From Pseudomonas sp. R5(2019) (GTDB lineage: Bacteria; Pseudomonadota; Gammaproteobacteria; Pseudomonadales; Pseudomonadaceae): a DNA stretch of 64,000 bases. A program made the position numbers and the translations under genes. This document shows, piece after piece, positions 36,028 to 44,533 of the stretch. The stretch's first letter is position 1, and each line of letters opens with the position of its first letter. Below the pieces are notes generated by a model. The model worked only from the letters and a program-made list of their open reading frames with translations. It ran no database searches and was not told the DNA's origin. The stretch spans positions 62,001 to 126,000 of the forward strand of contig NZ_JAAAMT010000008.1 in NCBI RefSeq assembly GCF_009905435.1, written 5' to 3'.

Positions 36028-37545
36028 ATGGACAGTGTCGTCAAGATAGGGCTGTTGCTCGCCACGCTACTCTGGGGGCAGGCCCAAGCGGTCAGTGCGG
36101 CGCAAGGCGTTTCACTGCCGCGCTATACCATCAGCGAGGCGCCTGGCAAATCCTTGCTGATCAAAGAACCCAAGATGCCCGACCTGTCGGGCTACACGGC
36201 CGAGGCCGCGATGGCGAAGATCGTCTATAAGCCTGCGGGGCGTGCCTTGATCCAGCCGATGCTCAAGGAGCAGATGCTCGATGAGTTCATCGGCGGCAAG
36301 GAGCGCATCAAGGAATGGGTGGTGCGCCAGAAACGGATGCCGGTGGCGATCTTTATCGACCGTGGCTACATGAACCTTTCGCAACTGGCGCGCAGCCTGC
36401 CGCCGACGGCGTTGCGCGAAACGGCGCCGGGGGTGTTCCTGGCCCGCTTGCCGATCGTGATACGCCCCGGCGCGACCCTGCACGTCGACAAGTCGGTCAA
36501 GGAGTTGCGCCTGTCCCAGGAAGGCGGCTCGTTTCTGGTCAATGACGGCAAGCTGTTTATCACCGACACCAAGGTCAGCGCCTGGAGCGAGAAGAACAAC
36601 AGCCCGGCCTGGTACAAGAAGGAGGGCGTTTTCCGGCCCTTCCTGGTGTCCTGGGGTGGCACCCAGACCTACATCGTCAACAGCACCATCACCAGCTTCG
36701 GCTACACCGCGAGCAAGAGCTATGGGGTGAGTATTTCCCAGTACAGCCCCAGCATGGCACCGAAGATGAAGCGCAAGCGGCCGACCGGCTGGCTGATCAA
36801 TTCCGAATTCGTCGACAACTGGTACGGCTTCTATTGCTACGAGGCCGACGACGTGGTGATCCTCGGCAACAGGTACCGCGACAACATCGTCTACGGCATT
36901 GACCCTCACGACCGCTCTCGGCGTTTGATCATTGCCCACAACGACGCCTTCGGCACCCGCAAGAAGCACGGCATCATCGTTTCACGGGAGGTCAACGACA
37001 GCTGGATCATCCACAACCGTGCCTACGAAAATGGCCTGTCAGGCATCGTGCTGGACCGCTCCAGTGTCAACAACCTGGTGGCCTACAACGAGGCCTACAA
37101 AAACCGCTCCGACGGCATCACCCTCTATGAAAGCGGCAACAACCTGCTCTGGCGCAACCGCGCGGTCAACAACGACCGGCATGGCATTCGCGTGCGTAAC
37201 AGCACCCGCGTGAAGCTTTATGAAAACGAGCTGATGGCCAATGTCCTGACCGGCATCTACGGCCATATCAAAGACCTGCGCGGCACCGACCGTAACCTCC
37301 ATGAAGACCCCTTCGAAGCCAAGCTGTCACTGACCGTGGTCGGCGGCAAATTGATCGGCAACGGTTCAAGCCCTATCACCGTGTTTTCGCCGTCGCGCCT
37401 GGAACTCTATGACCTGACCTTTCTGGCGCCACAGAAACAGGACGGTCTTTCATTCTCTGGTTTGCTGGGGGAGGTGCAGGGCGACTTGATACGTATCCTT
37501 CTGAACCGCCATGAAGCGGCGCTGATTGTGCCGATGAAATTATGA
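36028..37545 (+). CDS. algG: Mannuronan C-5 epimerase
   Basis: A 505-residue periplasmic enzyme that converts mannuronate to guluronate in the polymer. A signal peptide ends near AVSAA. The C-terminal half is a right-handed parallel beta-helix with many N-rich turns (NRAYENGLSGIVLDRSSVNN, NRAVNNDRHGIRVRNST), and the catalytic DPHD motif is at residues 292-295. The ATG at 36028 has GAGTGAGG upstream. The gene ends in an ATGA overlap with a possible algX start. Confidence 0.95.
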   Translation: MDSVVKIGLLLATLLWGQAQAVSAAQGVSLPRYTISEAPGKSLLIKEPKMPDLSGYTAEAAMAKIVYKPAGRALIQPMLKEQMLDEFIGGKERIKEWVVRQKRMPVAIFIDRGYMNLSQLARSLPPTALRETAPGVFLARLPIVIRPGATLHVDKSVKELRLSQEGGSFLVNDGKLFITDTKVSAWSEKNNSPAWYKKEGVFRPFLVSWGGTQTYIVNSTITSFGYTASKSYGVSISQYSPSMAPKMKRKRPTGWLINSEFVDNWYGFYCYEADDVVILGNRYRDNIVYGIDPHDRSRRLIIAHNDAFGTRKKHGIIVSREVNDSWIIHNRAYENGLSGIVLDRSSVNNLVAYNEAYKNRSDGITLYESGNNLLWRNRAVNNDRHGIRVRNSTRVKLYENELMANVLTGIYGHIKDLRGTDRNLHEDPFEAKLSLTVVGGKLIGNGSSPITVFSPSRLELYDLTFLAPQKQDGLSFSGLLGEVQGDLIRILLNRHEAALIVPMKL

Positions 37546-37556
37546 GGAGCCTGCCG

Positions 37557-38957
37557 ATGAACACTCTTCAGGGATTTGCCGCGTTGTGCCTGTTGTCCGC
37601 GCCCGCATGGGCCCCGGCGGCGCAGCCTGAATACAGCGTCGAAGCCTGTTGCCAGCTGTGTCCGCAAGCGGCGCAGGCGACACTTTACGAGCCGCTGGGG
37701 CTCAAGAACTTTGCGACGCTGGTGCAAACCAAAGACCAATGGCTGTTTCGTACCCAAAGCGATTTGCGCACCGATTTCGGCCTTGATGAGATCGGCTACA
37801 AGGCCCTCAAGCGACTGCGCGACGGGCTGGCCCAGCGCGGCGTCGAGCTGGTGCTGGTGTTGCCCCCCAGTCGCGGCCTGCTGCACGCTGACCGCCTGAC
37901 GCCGGCGGCGCTGGCCACCTTCGACCAGGCCACGGCGCGGGACAACTACCTGCAAACCCTGGCGCGGGTACGTGACTTGCGGGTTGTGGTTCCCGACTTT
38001 GGCACGCTGCTGCAAGCCCCCTCGCCAGCCGACCAGCCGTTCTACTTCAAGGGCGATCATAACTGGACGCCCTACGGCGCCGAACGCAGCGCGCGCCTGG
38101 TGGCGCAGGCGCTCAAGGGCAGTAATGCGCTCAAGGCGTTGCCGCAGCAGGCCTTCGTCAGCCGGCCGGTGGGGCTGCTCGGGCGCTCGGGCAACTTGCA
38201 CAAAGCCGCTGCACAGATCTGCGGCAATGGCTATGCAGCGCAATTCGTGACCCGTTACCAGACCCTGGCCGAGGGGAGCGCCAAACCGGCCCCGCGAGTT
38301 GCATTGATCGGCACCAGCGCCAGCGGTGATGCCTTCAACTTTGCCGGCTTCCTGGAGCAGTACCTGCAAACACCGGTCACTAACCTGAGCGTGGCCGGCG
38401 GCGGTTACGACGATTCGCTGATTGCTTACCTGCTCAGCGATACCTTCCAGGCCCGCCCACCGGCAGTGCTGGTGTGGGAAACCGACAACCTCGACAGCCT
38501 GCGCAAGGCCAGTTTCTACCGGCAGGCGATGGCCGCGCTGAGCGATGGTTGCGATGGCCAGGCGCCGCTGCTCAGAGGCCAGGTGACGCTTCAAGGCGGG
38601 CGTCGCCAGGTGTTGTTCAACGGCAGTGGCGGCGCGGTGCATCCGATCAAGGGCGATCGCTATCAGGTCGATCTGCAGTTTGCCGACCCCACGGTGCACC
38701 TGATGAGCGCCACACTGACGTTCATGAACGGGCGCCAGGAAAACATCAGCCTCAGTCGCCCGCCGACAGTCGATACCCGCGGTCGCTTCGCGTTCGAACT
38801 GCGTGCCGATGCGGACTGGGATGAGCTCACGTTTCTTTCCATGGATGTGCAACCGCCACCCGGGACTGCCTCCACGGGACTCTCGGCCCGCTTGTGTGCC
38901 AAGCCGGCCACCCCGCAAGCGCCATCCCTGCGCACGGCGCAGGCGGAGGGTCACTGA
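37557..38957 (+). CDS. algX: Alginate biosynthesis protein AlgX (SGNH-like acetyltransferase plus CBM)
   Basis: A 466-residue periplasmic protein that in P. aeruginosa O-acetylates mannuronate and is part of the export complex. A signal peptide ends near APAAQ; the SGNH-like domain includes GTSASGDAFNFAGFL with the Ser, and a C-terminal carbohydrate-binding domain follows. The motif expected to read D-x-H-W reads DHNW here (FKGDHNWTPYG), so the catalytic His may be replaced by Asn. I start at 37557, with GAGGAG seven bases before; an earlier ATG at 37542 overlaps algG. Confidence 0.93.
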   Translation: MNTLQGFAALCLLSAPAWAPAAQPEYSVEACCQLCPQAAQATLYEPLGLKNFATLVQTKDQWLFRTQSDLRTDFGLDEIGYKALKRLRDGLAQRGVELVLVLPPSRGLLHADRLTPAALATFDQATARDNYLQTLARVRDLRVVVPDFGTLLQAPSPADQPFYFKGDHNWTPYGAERSARLVAQALKGSNALKALPQQAFVSRPVGLLGRSGNLHKAAAQICGNGYAAQFVTRYQTLAEGSAKPAPRVALIGTSASGDAFNFAGFLEQYLQTPVTNLSVAGGGYDDSLIAYLLSDTFQARPPAVLVWETDNLDSLRKASFYRQAMAALSDGCDGQAPLLRGQVTLQGGRRQVLFNGSGGAVHPIKGDRYQVDLQFADPTVHLMSATLTFMNGRQENISLSRPPTVDTRGRFAFELRADADWDELTFLSMDVQPPPGTASTGLSARLCAKPATPQAPSLRTAQAEGH

Positions 38958-40036
38958 TGCGACATTCACACTGGGCGGCCTTCGGCGCGGCCTTTCTCCT
39001 GACGGCACCGGCCGTGGCGCAGTTGCGCCCGCCCGAGGGCTATTACGCCGAGGCGACGGTCAAGCAAGGCGACGCAGAGCGCTGTCCGGAAACCCCCAAA
39101 CCCTATACCGGCGATCTGTTGATCCCCAGCAAATACGAGGGCTCGGGCAAGGCCCGCGATAAATTCAACGCCGACTCCTACAAGCGCTACAAGCAGCTGT
39201 CGGCCGACATCAATGAGCTTGAGAAGGGCGTCAACAAACAGGTGGCCGCTTATTTGCGCCTCGGTCGCCCGGGCTATGTGGATTGCACCCTGACCTGGCT
39301 GGACAGCTGGGCCAAGGCCCAGGCACTGCTGAGCACCACCTACACCCATACCGGCAAATCGATGCGCAAATGGGCGCTGGGCAGCGTGTCGTCGGCTTAC
39401 CTGCGGCTCAAGTATTCGCGTTCCCGGCCACTGCAAGGCCGCGAGGCGCAGACCCGGCCAATCGAGGCCTGGCTCGGCCAGGTCGCCGATCAGGTGGTGG
39501 TCGACTGGCGCGATCAACCGCGGGACCGCCTCAACAATCACCAGTACTGGGCCGCCTGGGCCGTGATGGCCGCCTCGGTGGTGGTCGATCGCCGCGACTT
39601 GTTCGACTGGTCGGTGGCGCAGTTCCGCTTTGGTGCTTCCCAGGTCAATGCCGACGGCTATCTGCCCAACGAACTGGGGCGCGATACCCGGGCACTGGCC
39701 TATCACAACTACGCCATGGGGCCTTTGATGATGATCGCGGCGTTTGCCCAGGCCAACGGCGTCGACCTGCGTGAAGAAAACCAGGGCGCCATGCGCCGAC
39801 TGGCGGGGCGAATAGAGGAGGGTATCAAGGACCCGGGCACCTTCGAGCGCAAGACCGGCTACAAGCAAAAAATGGAAGACCTCGACGAGGACGGCAAATT
39901 TGCCTGGCTCGAACCCTACTGCGCGCTCTACAACTGCTCGGCGCAAACCAACCGCTGGCGCCAATCGGCCGAGCCGATGAAGACCTACCGCCTGGGCGGT
40001 GACATTACACAGCTGTTCGCTGGCCCCAAGGATTGA
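38957..40036 (+). CDS. algL: Alginate lyase (poly-mannuronate lyase, PL5)
   Basis: A 359-residue periplasmic lyase that degrades alginate lost in the periplasm. A signal peptide ends near AVAQ. The conserved NNHQYWAAWA segment (Asn193-Asn194-His195) and RDTRALAYHNYAMGP with the catalytic Arg and Tyr are present. It starts by TGATG overlap with algX. It is the last gene before the point where algI, algJ and algF are normally found. Confidence 0.95.
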   Translation: MRHSHWAAFGAAFLLTAPAVAQLRPPEGYYAEATVKQGDAERCPETPKPYTGDLLIPSKYEGSGKARDKFNADSYKRYKQLSADINELEKGVNKQVAAYLRLGRPGYVDCTLTWLDSWAKAQALLSTTYTHTGKSMRKWALGSVSSAYLRLKYSRSRPLQGREAQTRPIEAWLGQVADQVVVDWRDQPRDRLNNHQYWAAWAVMAASVVVDRRDLFDWSVAQFRFGASQVNADGYLPNELGRDTRALAYHNYAMGPLMMIAAFAQANGVDLREENQGAMRRLAGRIEEGIKDPGTFERKTGYKQKMEDLDEDGKFAWLEPYCALYNCSAQTNRWRQSAEPMKTYRLGGDITQLFAGPKD

Positions 40037-40140
40037 CCCCATGCGATTTCAACAGGGTAGTGTTGGAAAAAGAGAAGGGCAGTCCTTCGCACTGCGAAGA
40101 GCCTTCATATCGTTCGATAACGGTGTGAGAGGAAGGCGCG

Positions 40141-41562
40141 ATGATTCCAGTGATTTTGTCCGGCGGCAGTGGCTCACGGTTGTGGCCGTTGTCGCGCAAG
40201 CTGTTTCCCAAACAGTTCCTGAGCCTGGCGGGTGAGGGCTCGCTGTTTCAGCAAACCCTGAAACGCCTGGCGTTCGACGGCATCGGCAAGCCGATTGTGG
40301 TGTGTAACCAGGAGCACCGTTTTATCGTCGCCGAGCAACTGGCGGCCATTGGCTGTACACCCCAGGCGACACTGCTCGAACCCTTTGGTCGCAATACCGC
40401 GCCGGCGGTGGCGCTGGCCGCCCTGAAACTGATTGCCGAGGGTCGTGACGAGCTGCTGCTGGTGTTGCCGGCCGACCACGTGATCAGCGACGTCGAGGCC
40501 TTGCGCGAATCCATGGCACTGGCGCAAGAGCAGGCACTGCGTGGCGACATGGTGCTGTTCGGCATTCCTGCTGTGCGTGCGGAAACCGGCTTTGGCTACA
40601 TCAAGGCCGCCCAGGGCGATGGCACGGCCCGCTTGTTCAAGGTCGAGCAGTTTATCGAGAAACCTGACCTGGCCACCGCCAGCGATTTTGTCCAGTCTGG
40701 CGACTACTTCTGGAACAGCGGGATGTTCCTGTTCCGCGCCAGCCGTTATCTGGAGGAACTGCGCAACCACGAACCGGACATGTACGACAATTGCGTGCTC
40801 GCCCTGGAGCGCAGCCGCGGCATCGACGGCGTGGTCAACATTGATCGGGCCACCTTCGAGTGCTGCCCGGACAAGTCCATCGACTACGCCGTGATGGAGC
40901 GCACCCAGCGCGCCTGGGTGGTGCCGCTCAGTGCCGGCTGGAGCGATGTGGGATGCTGGTCAGCGCTGTGGGATGTGCATGACAAGGATATCGACGGCAA
41001 TGTCCTCAAGGGCGACGTGGTCAGCCACAACAGCCGTAACTGCTTCGTGCATGGCAGCAGCAAGCTGGTCACCCTGTTGGGAATGGACGATGTGGTGGTG
41101 GTCGAGACCAAGGATGCAATCATGGTGGCGCACCGTGATGCCGTCCAGGACGTGAAAAAGCTGGTCAATGTGCTCGATGCCCAGGGCCGCTCGGAAACCC
41201 AGAGCCACTGCGCGGTGTATCGCCCCTGGGGCGGCTATGACTCGGTGGACGTCGGCAGCCGCCATCAGGTCAAGCACATCACCGTAAAACCCGGTGCGCA
41301 GCTCTCGCTGCAAATGCATCACCACCGCGCCGAGCACTGGATCGTGGTCTCGGGCACCGCCCAGGTGACCTGCAACGAGAAGGTCTTTCTGCTCACCGAA
41401 AACCAGTCCACCTACATCCCGATCGCTTCGGTGCATCGCCTGGCCAACCCCGGCAAGATCCCGCTGGAGATCATCGAGGTGCAGTCGGGCAGTTACCTGG
41501 GCGAAGACGACATCGAGCGTCTGGAAGATGTGTATGGCCGCAGCCAGCCGGTGAAGAGCTGA
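40141..41562 (+). CDS. algA: Phosphomannose isomerase/GDP-mannose pyrophosphorylase
   Basis: A 473-residue bifunctional enzyme. The N-terminal nucleotidyltransferase domain starts MIPVILSGGSGSRLWPLSRK and has FVEKPD-like VEQFIEKPD; the C-terminal cupin isomerase domain has LSLQMHHHRAEHWIVVSG. It makes mannose 6-phosphate and GDP-mannose, the precursor for AlgD. It begins only 104 bases after algL, with a GAGAGGAAGG site. That gap contains no trace of algI, algJ or algF. Confidence 0.96.
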   Translation: MIPVILSGGSGSRLWPLSRKLFPKQFLSLAGEGSLFQQTLKRLAFDGIGKPIVVCNQEHRFIVAEQLAAIGCTPQATLLEPFGRNTAPAVALAALKLIAEGRDELLLVLPADHVISDVEALRESMALAQEQALRGDMVLFGIPAVRAETGFGYIKAAQGDGTARLFKVEQFIEKPDLATASDFVQSGDYFWNSGMFLFRASRYLEELRNHEPDMYDNCVLALERSRGIDGVVNIDRATFECCPDKSIDYAVMERTQRAWVVPLSAGWSDVGCWSALWDVHDKDIDGNVLKGDVVSHNSRNCFVHGSSKLVTLLGMDDVVVVETKDAIMVAHRDAVQDVKKLVNVLDAQGRSETQSHCAVYRPWGGYDSVDVGSRHQVKHITVKPGAQLSLQMHHHRAEHWIVVSGTAQVTCNEKVFLLTENQSTYIPIASVHRLANPGKIPLEIIEVQSGSYLGEDDIERLEDVYGRSQPVKS

Positions 41563-41591
41563 GTCGCTTATTGATGACATTGGAGGTTCAA

Positions 41592-41891
41592 ATGAGGCAG
41601 CGAGGTGAACGTTACTGGAAATGGGCCGATCCGGTCCTGCCCTGTCACACCCATGATGAAACGCTCGATGACGGGACCAATTTCAACGTGCAAGTCCGAC
41701 TCTCCAGAGTGGGGGGGACCCAGCTGTTCATCGGCGTTTATGCGTCGTGTGGCATGGCCCTTGTCGAGGAAGCCTATGACTCCAGGCCCCACGAGTCGGT
41801 GACCCGGGCCCTGGCATGGGGAGTCGGCCGCGCCCGGGGGATGGCGACCGAGCAGAGGCAGGAACAGCCAGACCTCGCCAGACAGGCATAG
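41592..41891 (+). CDS. Small protein downstream of algA, unknown function
   Basis: A 99-residue soluble protein I do not recognise; notable segments are RYWKWADPVLPCHTHDETL and GTQLFIGVYASCGMALVEEAYDSRP. The middle part looks like a beta sheet, the end like a helix rich in Arg and Gln. The ATG at 41592 follows GGAGG at the right distance and lies 29 bases after algA, so it may be cotranscribed with the operon. A REP doublet follows. Confidence 0.6.
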   Translation: MRQRGERYWKWADPVLPCHTHDETLDDGTNFNVQVRLSRVGGTQLFIGVYASCGMALVEEAYDSRPHESVTRALAWGVGRARGMATEQRQEQPDLARQA

Positions 41892-41900
41892 ATCGCTTTT

Positions 41901-41989
41901 TGTAGGAGCCAAGCTTGCTTGCGATGCAGGCGACGCGGTGTATCTGGCTCACCGTGTTGAGGCCATCGCAGGCAAGCCTTGCTCCTACA
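41901..41989. repeat. REP doublet between convergent genes
   Basis: TGTAGGAGC (41901-41909) and GCTCCTACA (41981-41989) bound a pair of REP-like palindromes containing GCTTGCTTGCGATG and CATCGCAGGCAAGC. It separates the gene after algA from the convergent small gene at 41998. Confidence 0.8.
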
Positions 41990-41997
41990 GAAGGTGG

Positions 41998-42309
41998 CTA
42001 CATTCGTGTACCGGGATCCCCGCGCTTCATGCCGCCCAACACCGCTTCCACCACCCCCTTGGCCATTTCCATGGAATGCAGGCTGTTCAACGCCAGGCCC
42101 TTGAAGGGGCCGGGGGCTTGTTCAATCACTTTATTGAGGCTGTCGATACCGTTTTGCAGGTACAGAACGGTGTGGATCAGCGCGTCTTCTGCGTGGATGC
42201 CGGGTTGGACGGCGAGCAGCGGCAGGTGGCCGGCGTTGCAGTTGTCGATAGGGGTTTTGATGGTTTTGGCGAGGACTTTTCTGGGAGGATCTGGAACAAT
42301 TTTTTTCAT
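41998..42309 (-). CDS. Small DUF6124/DUF3077-like protein
   Basis: A 103-residue protein beginning MKKIVPDPPRK and ending in a helical half (AEDALIHTVLYLQNGIDSLNKVIEQ, HSMEMAKGVVEAVLGG). The start and the ALIHTVLYL stretch remind me of the small DUF3077/DUF6124 proteins common and multicopy in Pseudomonas, whose function is unknown. The ATG at 42309 lacks a strong ribosome site. Confidence 0.6.
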   Translation of the reverse strand: MKKIVPDPPRKVLAKTIKTPIDNCNAGHLPLLAVQPGIHAEDALIHTVLYLQNGIDSLNKVIEQAPGPFKGLALNSLHSMEMAKGVVEAVLGGMKRGDPGTRM

Positions 42310-42933
42310 GGCAAGCTCAAGGTCTGGGCCGCAATCCACTCGTTACCACACGGTGGGTGACAGCTGTACGCAGGGTGGTAAACCGGCAGAGCTCAAACCG
42401 GCAGAGCCGAAGCTCTCCCGCGTACAGCCGCCATAAAGACAGCCCAAGCCATACCGGGTTACCACACCCGATCGCTGACCATTCAGCGACCGCAAAAGCC
42501 TAGGGGCATGGCTTCCCATGGACAAGTTCATGGCTGGCGACACGGCGCGTAGGGTATTTCCTGAGCCTTGAGCGAAGCTACAGAACATTGCTCCAAGGCG
42601 CGTAAGACATTTCATCAGCGCGCACGGAGCGCTTTTGATTTTGTGGGAGCAAGGCTTGCCGGATCGCCGGACCGCCGCGATGGCATCACCGCGGTCCCAC
42701 TGAATTCATGCACAGCAGCTGACGGGTCATTCCGGTAACGGTTTGCGCCACTGATGCTTGCTCGCGTATTACGCAAAGCAGAAGTTGAGCGTGTTCAAGT
42801 GACAGGTGCGCGTCAGGTCAGGGCCTGCGGTATGCAAAAACCCGCATATTTCCCTGGGTGTCCATTCAAGCCAGCCATGCCCTCCATCGGCAAGATACGA
42901 CCAACCTGACGCACTGCTTCCAAGGAGCCCTAC
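42310..42933. other. Intergenic region with a REP unit and an AraC-type operator
   Basis: No supported gene; the minus-strand frame 42343-42615 is unconvincing. A REP palindrome lies at 42643-42700 (GTGGGAGC to GCGGTCCCAC). The 3' part holds the operator and promoter of the MmgE/PrpD gene, listed separately. Confidence 0.6.
42831..42897 (+). promoter_or_regulatory. AraC-type operator/promoter, copy 1 (before the MmgE/PrpD gene)
   Basis: TATGCAAAAACCCGCA (42831-42846), CAAGCCAGCC starting 36 bases from its first base (42867), then CGGCAAGATA at 42888-42897. The same three blocks at the same spacing occur at 44437, and the first two at 52390 and 60044. The CAAGCC box would cover the -35 region, as for class II activators. 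Likely regulator: the PAS-AraC protein encoded at 51529. Confidence 0.7.
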
Positions 42934-44280
42934 ATGCGTGATACCCAAGCGTTGGCCGGATTTCTGGCTGAACTCGCTTACGACCAGATTCCCGCCAGCG
43001 TGCTGGATCGCACCGAAGACCTGTTTCTTGACTGGCTGGGTTCGGCCCTGGCCAGTCAGGGTCTGCACCCGATCCCCTTGTTCGAACGCTATGCGGCAAA
43101 AATGGGACCGACCACGGGGCCTGCCACCGTCCTCGTCAACGGCGCCGGTACCTCCGCCTACTTTGCTGCGCTGGTCAACGCCGCAGCCTCGCATCTGGTC
43201 GAGCAGGACGATCTGCACAACAGCTCTGTGCTGCACCCGGCGACGGTGGTGTTCCCGGCGGTGCTGGCCGCGGCACAGGACTTGGGCAAGTCCGGTCGCG
43301 AGTTGCTGCTGGCATCGGTGGCGGGGTATGAAGCCGGTATCCGTATCGGCGAATTCCTCGGCCGTTCGCATTATCGAATCTTCCATACCACCGCCACCGT
43401 CGGCACGTTGGCCGCTGCTGTTGCGGTGGGCAAGCTGCTCAACTTCAATCAGGCGCAGTTCATCAACCTGCTCGGCAGTGCCGGCACCCAGGCTGCCGGC
43501 CTGTGGGAGTTTTTGCGCGATGCCGCCGACTCCAAGCAATTGCACACCGCCAAGGCCGCCGCCGATGGCTTATTGGCCGCTTACCTGACGCAGGACGGCT
43601 TGACCGGTGCGCACAATATTCTGGAAGGCGAGCAGGGCATGGCGGCCGGCATGTCCAGCGATGCCGATGCCCGCAAGCTGTCGGATCGCCTGGGTGAGCG
43701 CTGGGCGCTGGCCGAAACCTCGTTCAAGTTTCACGCCTCGTGTCGGCATACCCATCCGGCCGCCGATGCGTTGCTGGCGTTGATGCAGCGAGAACGGCTG
43801 ACTCACGAACACATCACCCGGGTGGTCACCCGTGTGCATCAGGCCGCCATCGATGTACTGGGGCGGGTGACTGTGCCGCAAACCGTGCACCAGGCCAAAT
43901 TCTCCATGGGCGCGGTGCTGGGACTGATTGCGGTGCATGGCAAGGCCGGCTTGACCGAGTTCGACGCCTTGGCATTGACTGACCCGGATGTGCAGGCCTT
44001 CCGCGAGCGGGTCAGCATGGAGCTCGATCCGCAGGTGGATTCAGCCTATCCCCGCCGTTGGCTGGGGCGGGTGGTGGTCAGCACGGTCGATGGGCGCACC
44101 CTCACCGCCGCCATCGATGAGCCCAAGGGCGACCCCGGCAACACCCTGTCTCGGCCTGAGCTCGAAGACAAATTCCATCGGCTGGTGGCGTTCTCCGGTG
44201 CCCGCACCTTCGAGCAGGCCCAGTCGTTGATCAATGCCGTCTGGTCGCTGCGCGATGCCCACGATCTGCGGCTGATGTAG
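42934..44280 (+). CDS. MmgE/PrpD family protein
   Basis: A 448-residue protein of the 2-methylcitrate dehydratase/cis-aconitate decarboxylase/iminodisuccinate epimerase family. Family segments are visible: DLFLDWLGSALASQG, LVEQDDLHNSSVLHPATVVFPAVLA, KFHASCRHTHPAADALL and KFSMGAVLGL. The family does dehydration, epimerisation or decarboxylation of polycarboxylic acids without cofactor. It is first in the regulon, with an AAGGAG site and the AraC-type operator. Its stop codon lies inside a long palindrome. Confidence 0.88.
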   Translation: MRDTQALAGFLAELAYDQIPASVLDRTEDLFLDWLGSALASQGLHPIPLFERYAAKMGPTTGPATVLVNGAGTSAYFAALVNAAASHLVEQDDLHNSSVLHPATVVFPAVLAAAQDLGKSGRELLLASVAGYEAGIRIGEFLGRSHYRIFHTTATVGTLAAAVAVGKLLNFNQAQFINLLGSAGTQAAGLWEFLRDAADSKQLHTAKAAADGLLAAYLTQDGLTGAHNILEGEQGMAAGMSSDADARKLSDRLGERWALAETSFKFHASCRHTHPAADALLALMQRERLTHEHITRVVTRVHQAAIDVLGRVTVPQTVHQAKFSMGAVLGLIAVHGKAGLTEFDALALTDPDVQAFRERVSMELDPQVDSAYPRRWLGRVVVSTVDGRTLTAAIDEPKGDPGNTLSRPELEDKFHRLVAFSGARTFEQAQSLINAVWSLRDAHDLRLM

Positions 44281-44414
44281 GAGCGGACCTGGCCGCGATG
44301 GGCTGCGTAGCGGCCCCGGCGATTTTGAAACCGCCGGCATTCGCAAGCTGATTTGCAGATGTCACAGGCCCAAGGGGCTGCTTCGCAGCCCATCGCGGCC
44401 AGGTCCGCTCCTAC
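44277..44414. repeat. REP pair with perfect 31-base arms
   Basis: Arms at 44277-44307 and 44384-44414 are perfect 31-base inverse complements beginning GTAGGAGCGGACCTGGCCGC. The first arm contains the TAG stop of the MmgE/PrpD gene (44278-44280). A related but shorter palindrome is at 53730-53813. Confidence 0.9.
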
Positions 44415-44436
44415 AAGTATGTGTTAACGCTTGGGG

Positions 44437-44503
44437 TGTGCAGAAAACCGCAAAATACTGCTGGCGCGAATGCAAGCCAGCCAACCTGCCCAGCGGCAAG
44501 ATA
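44437..44503 (+). promoter_or_regulatory. AraC-type operator/promoter, copy 2 (before the SDR operon)
   Basis: TGTGCAGAAAACCGCA (44437-44452), CAAGCCAGCC at 44473-44482 and CGGCAAGATA at 44494-44503, with exactly the spacing of copy 1. The start codon of the SDR gene follows at 44534, 97 bases from the operator start. Confidence 0.7.
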
Positions 44504-44533
44504 AACCCACAACCAACTCAAGTGGGAGAACGC

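Noticed and set aside
40085..40099. Short hairpin CTTCGC-ACT-GCGAAG between algL and algA as a terminator
   Set aside because: Only six pairs and no T-run; algA is expected to be cotranscribed.
40037..40140. Possible remnant of algF between algL and algA
   Set aside because: No reading frame in this gap resembles the end of AlgF; the loss looks clean.
42343..42615. 90-residue minus-strand open frame
   Set aside because: No start signal or conserved features; region lies among REP and promoter sequences.
42643..42700. Tandem REP units along the window as a CRISPR array
   Set aside because: The units are inverted pairs at scattered sites, not direct repeats with regular spacers, and no cas genes occur.
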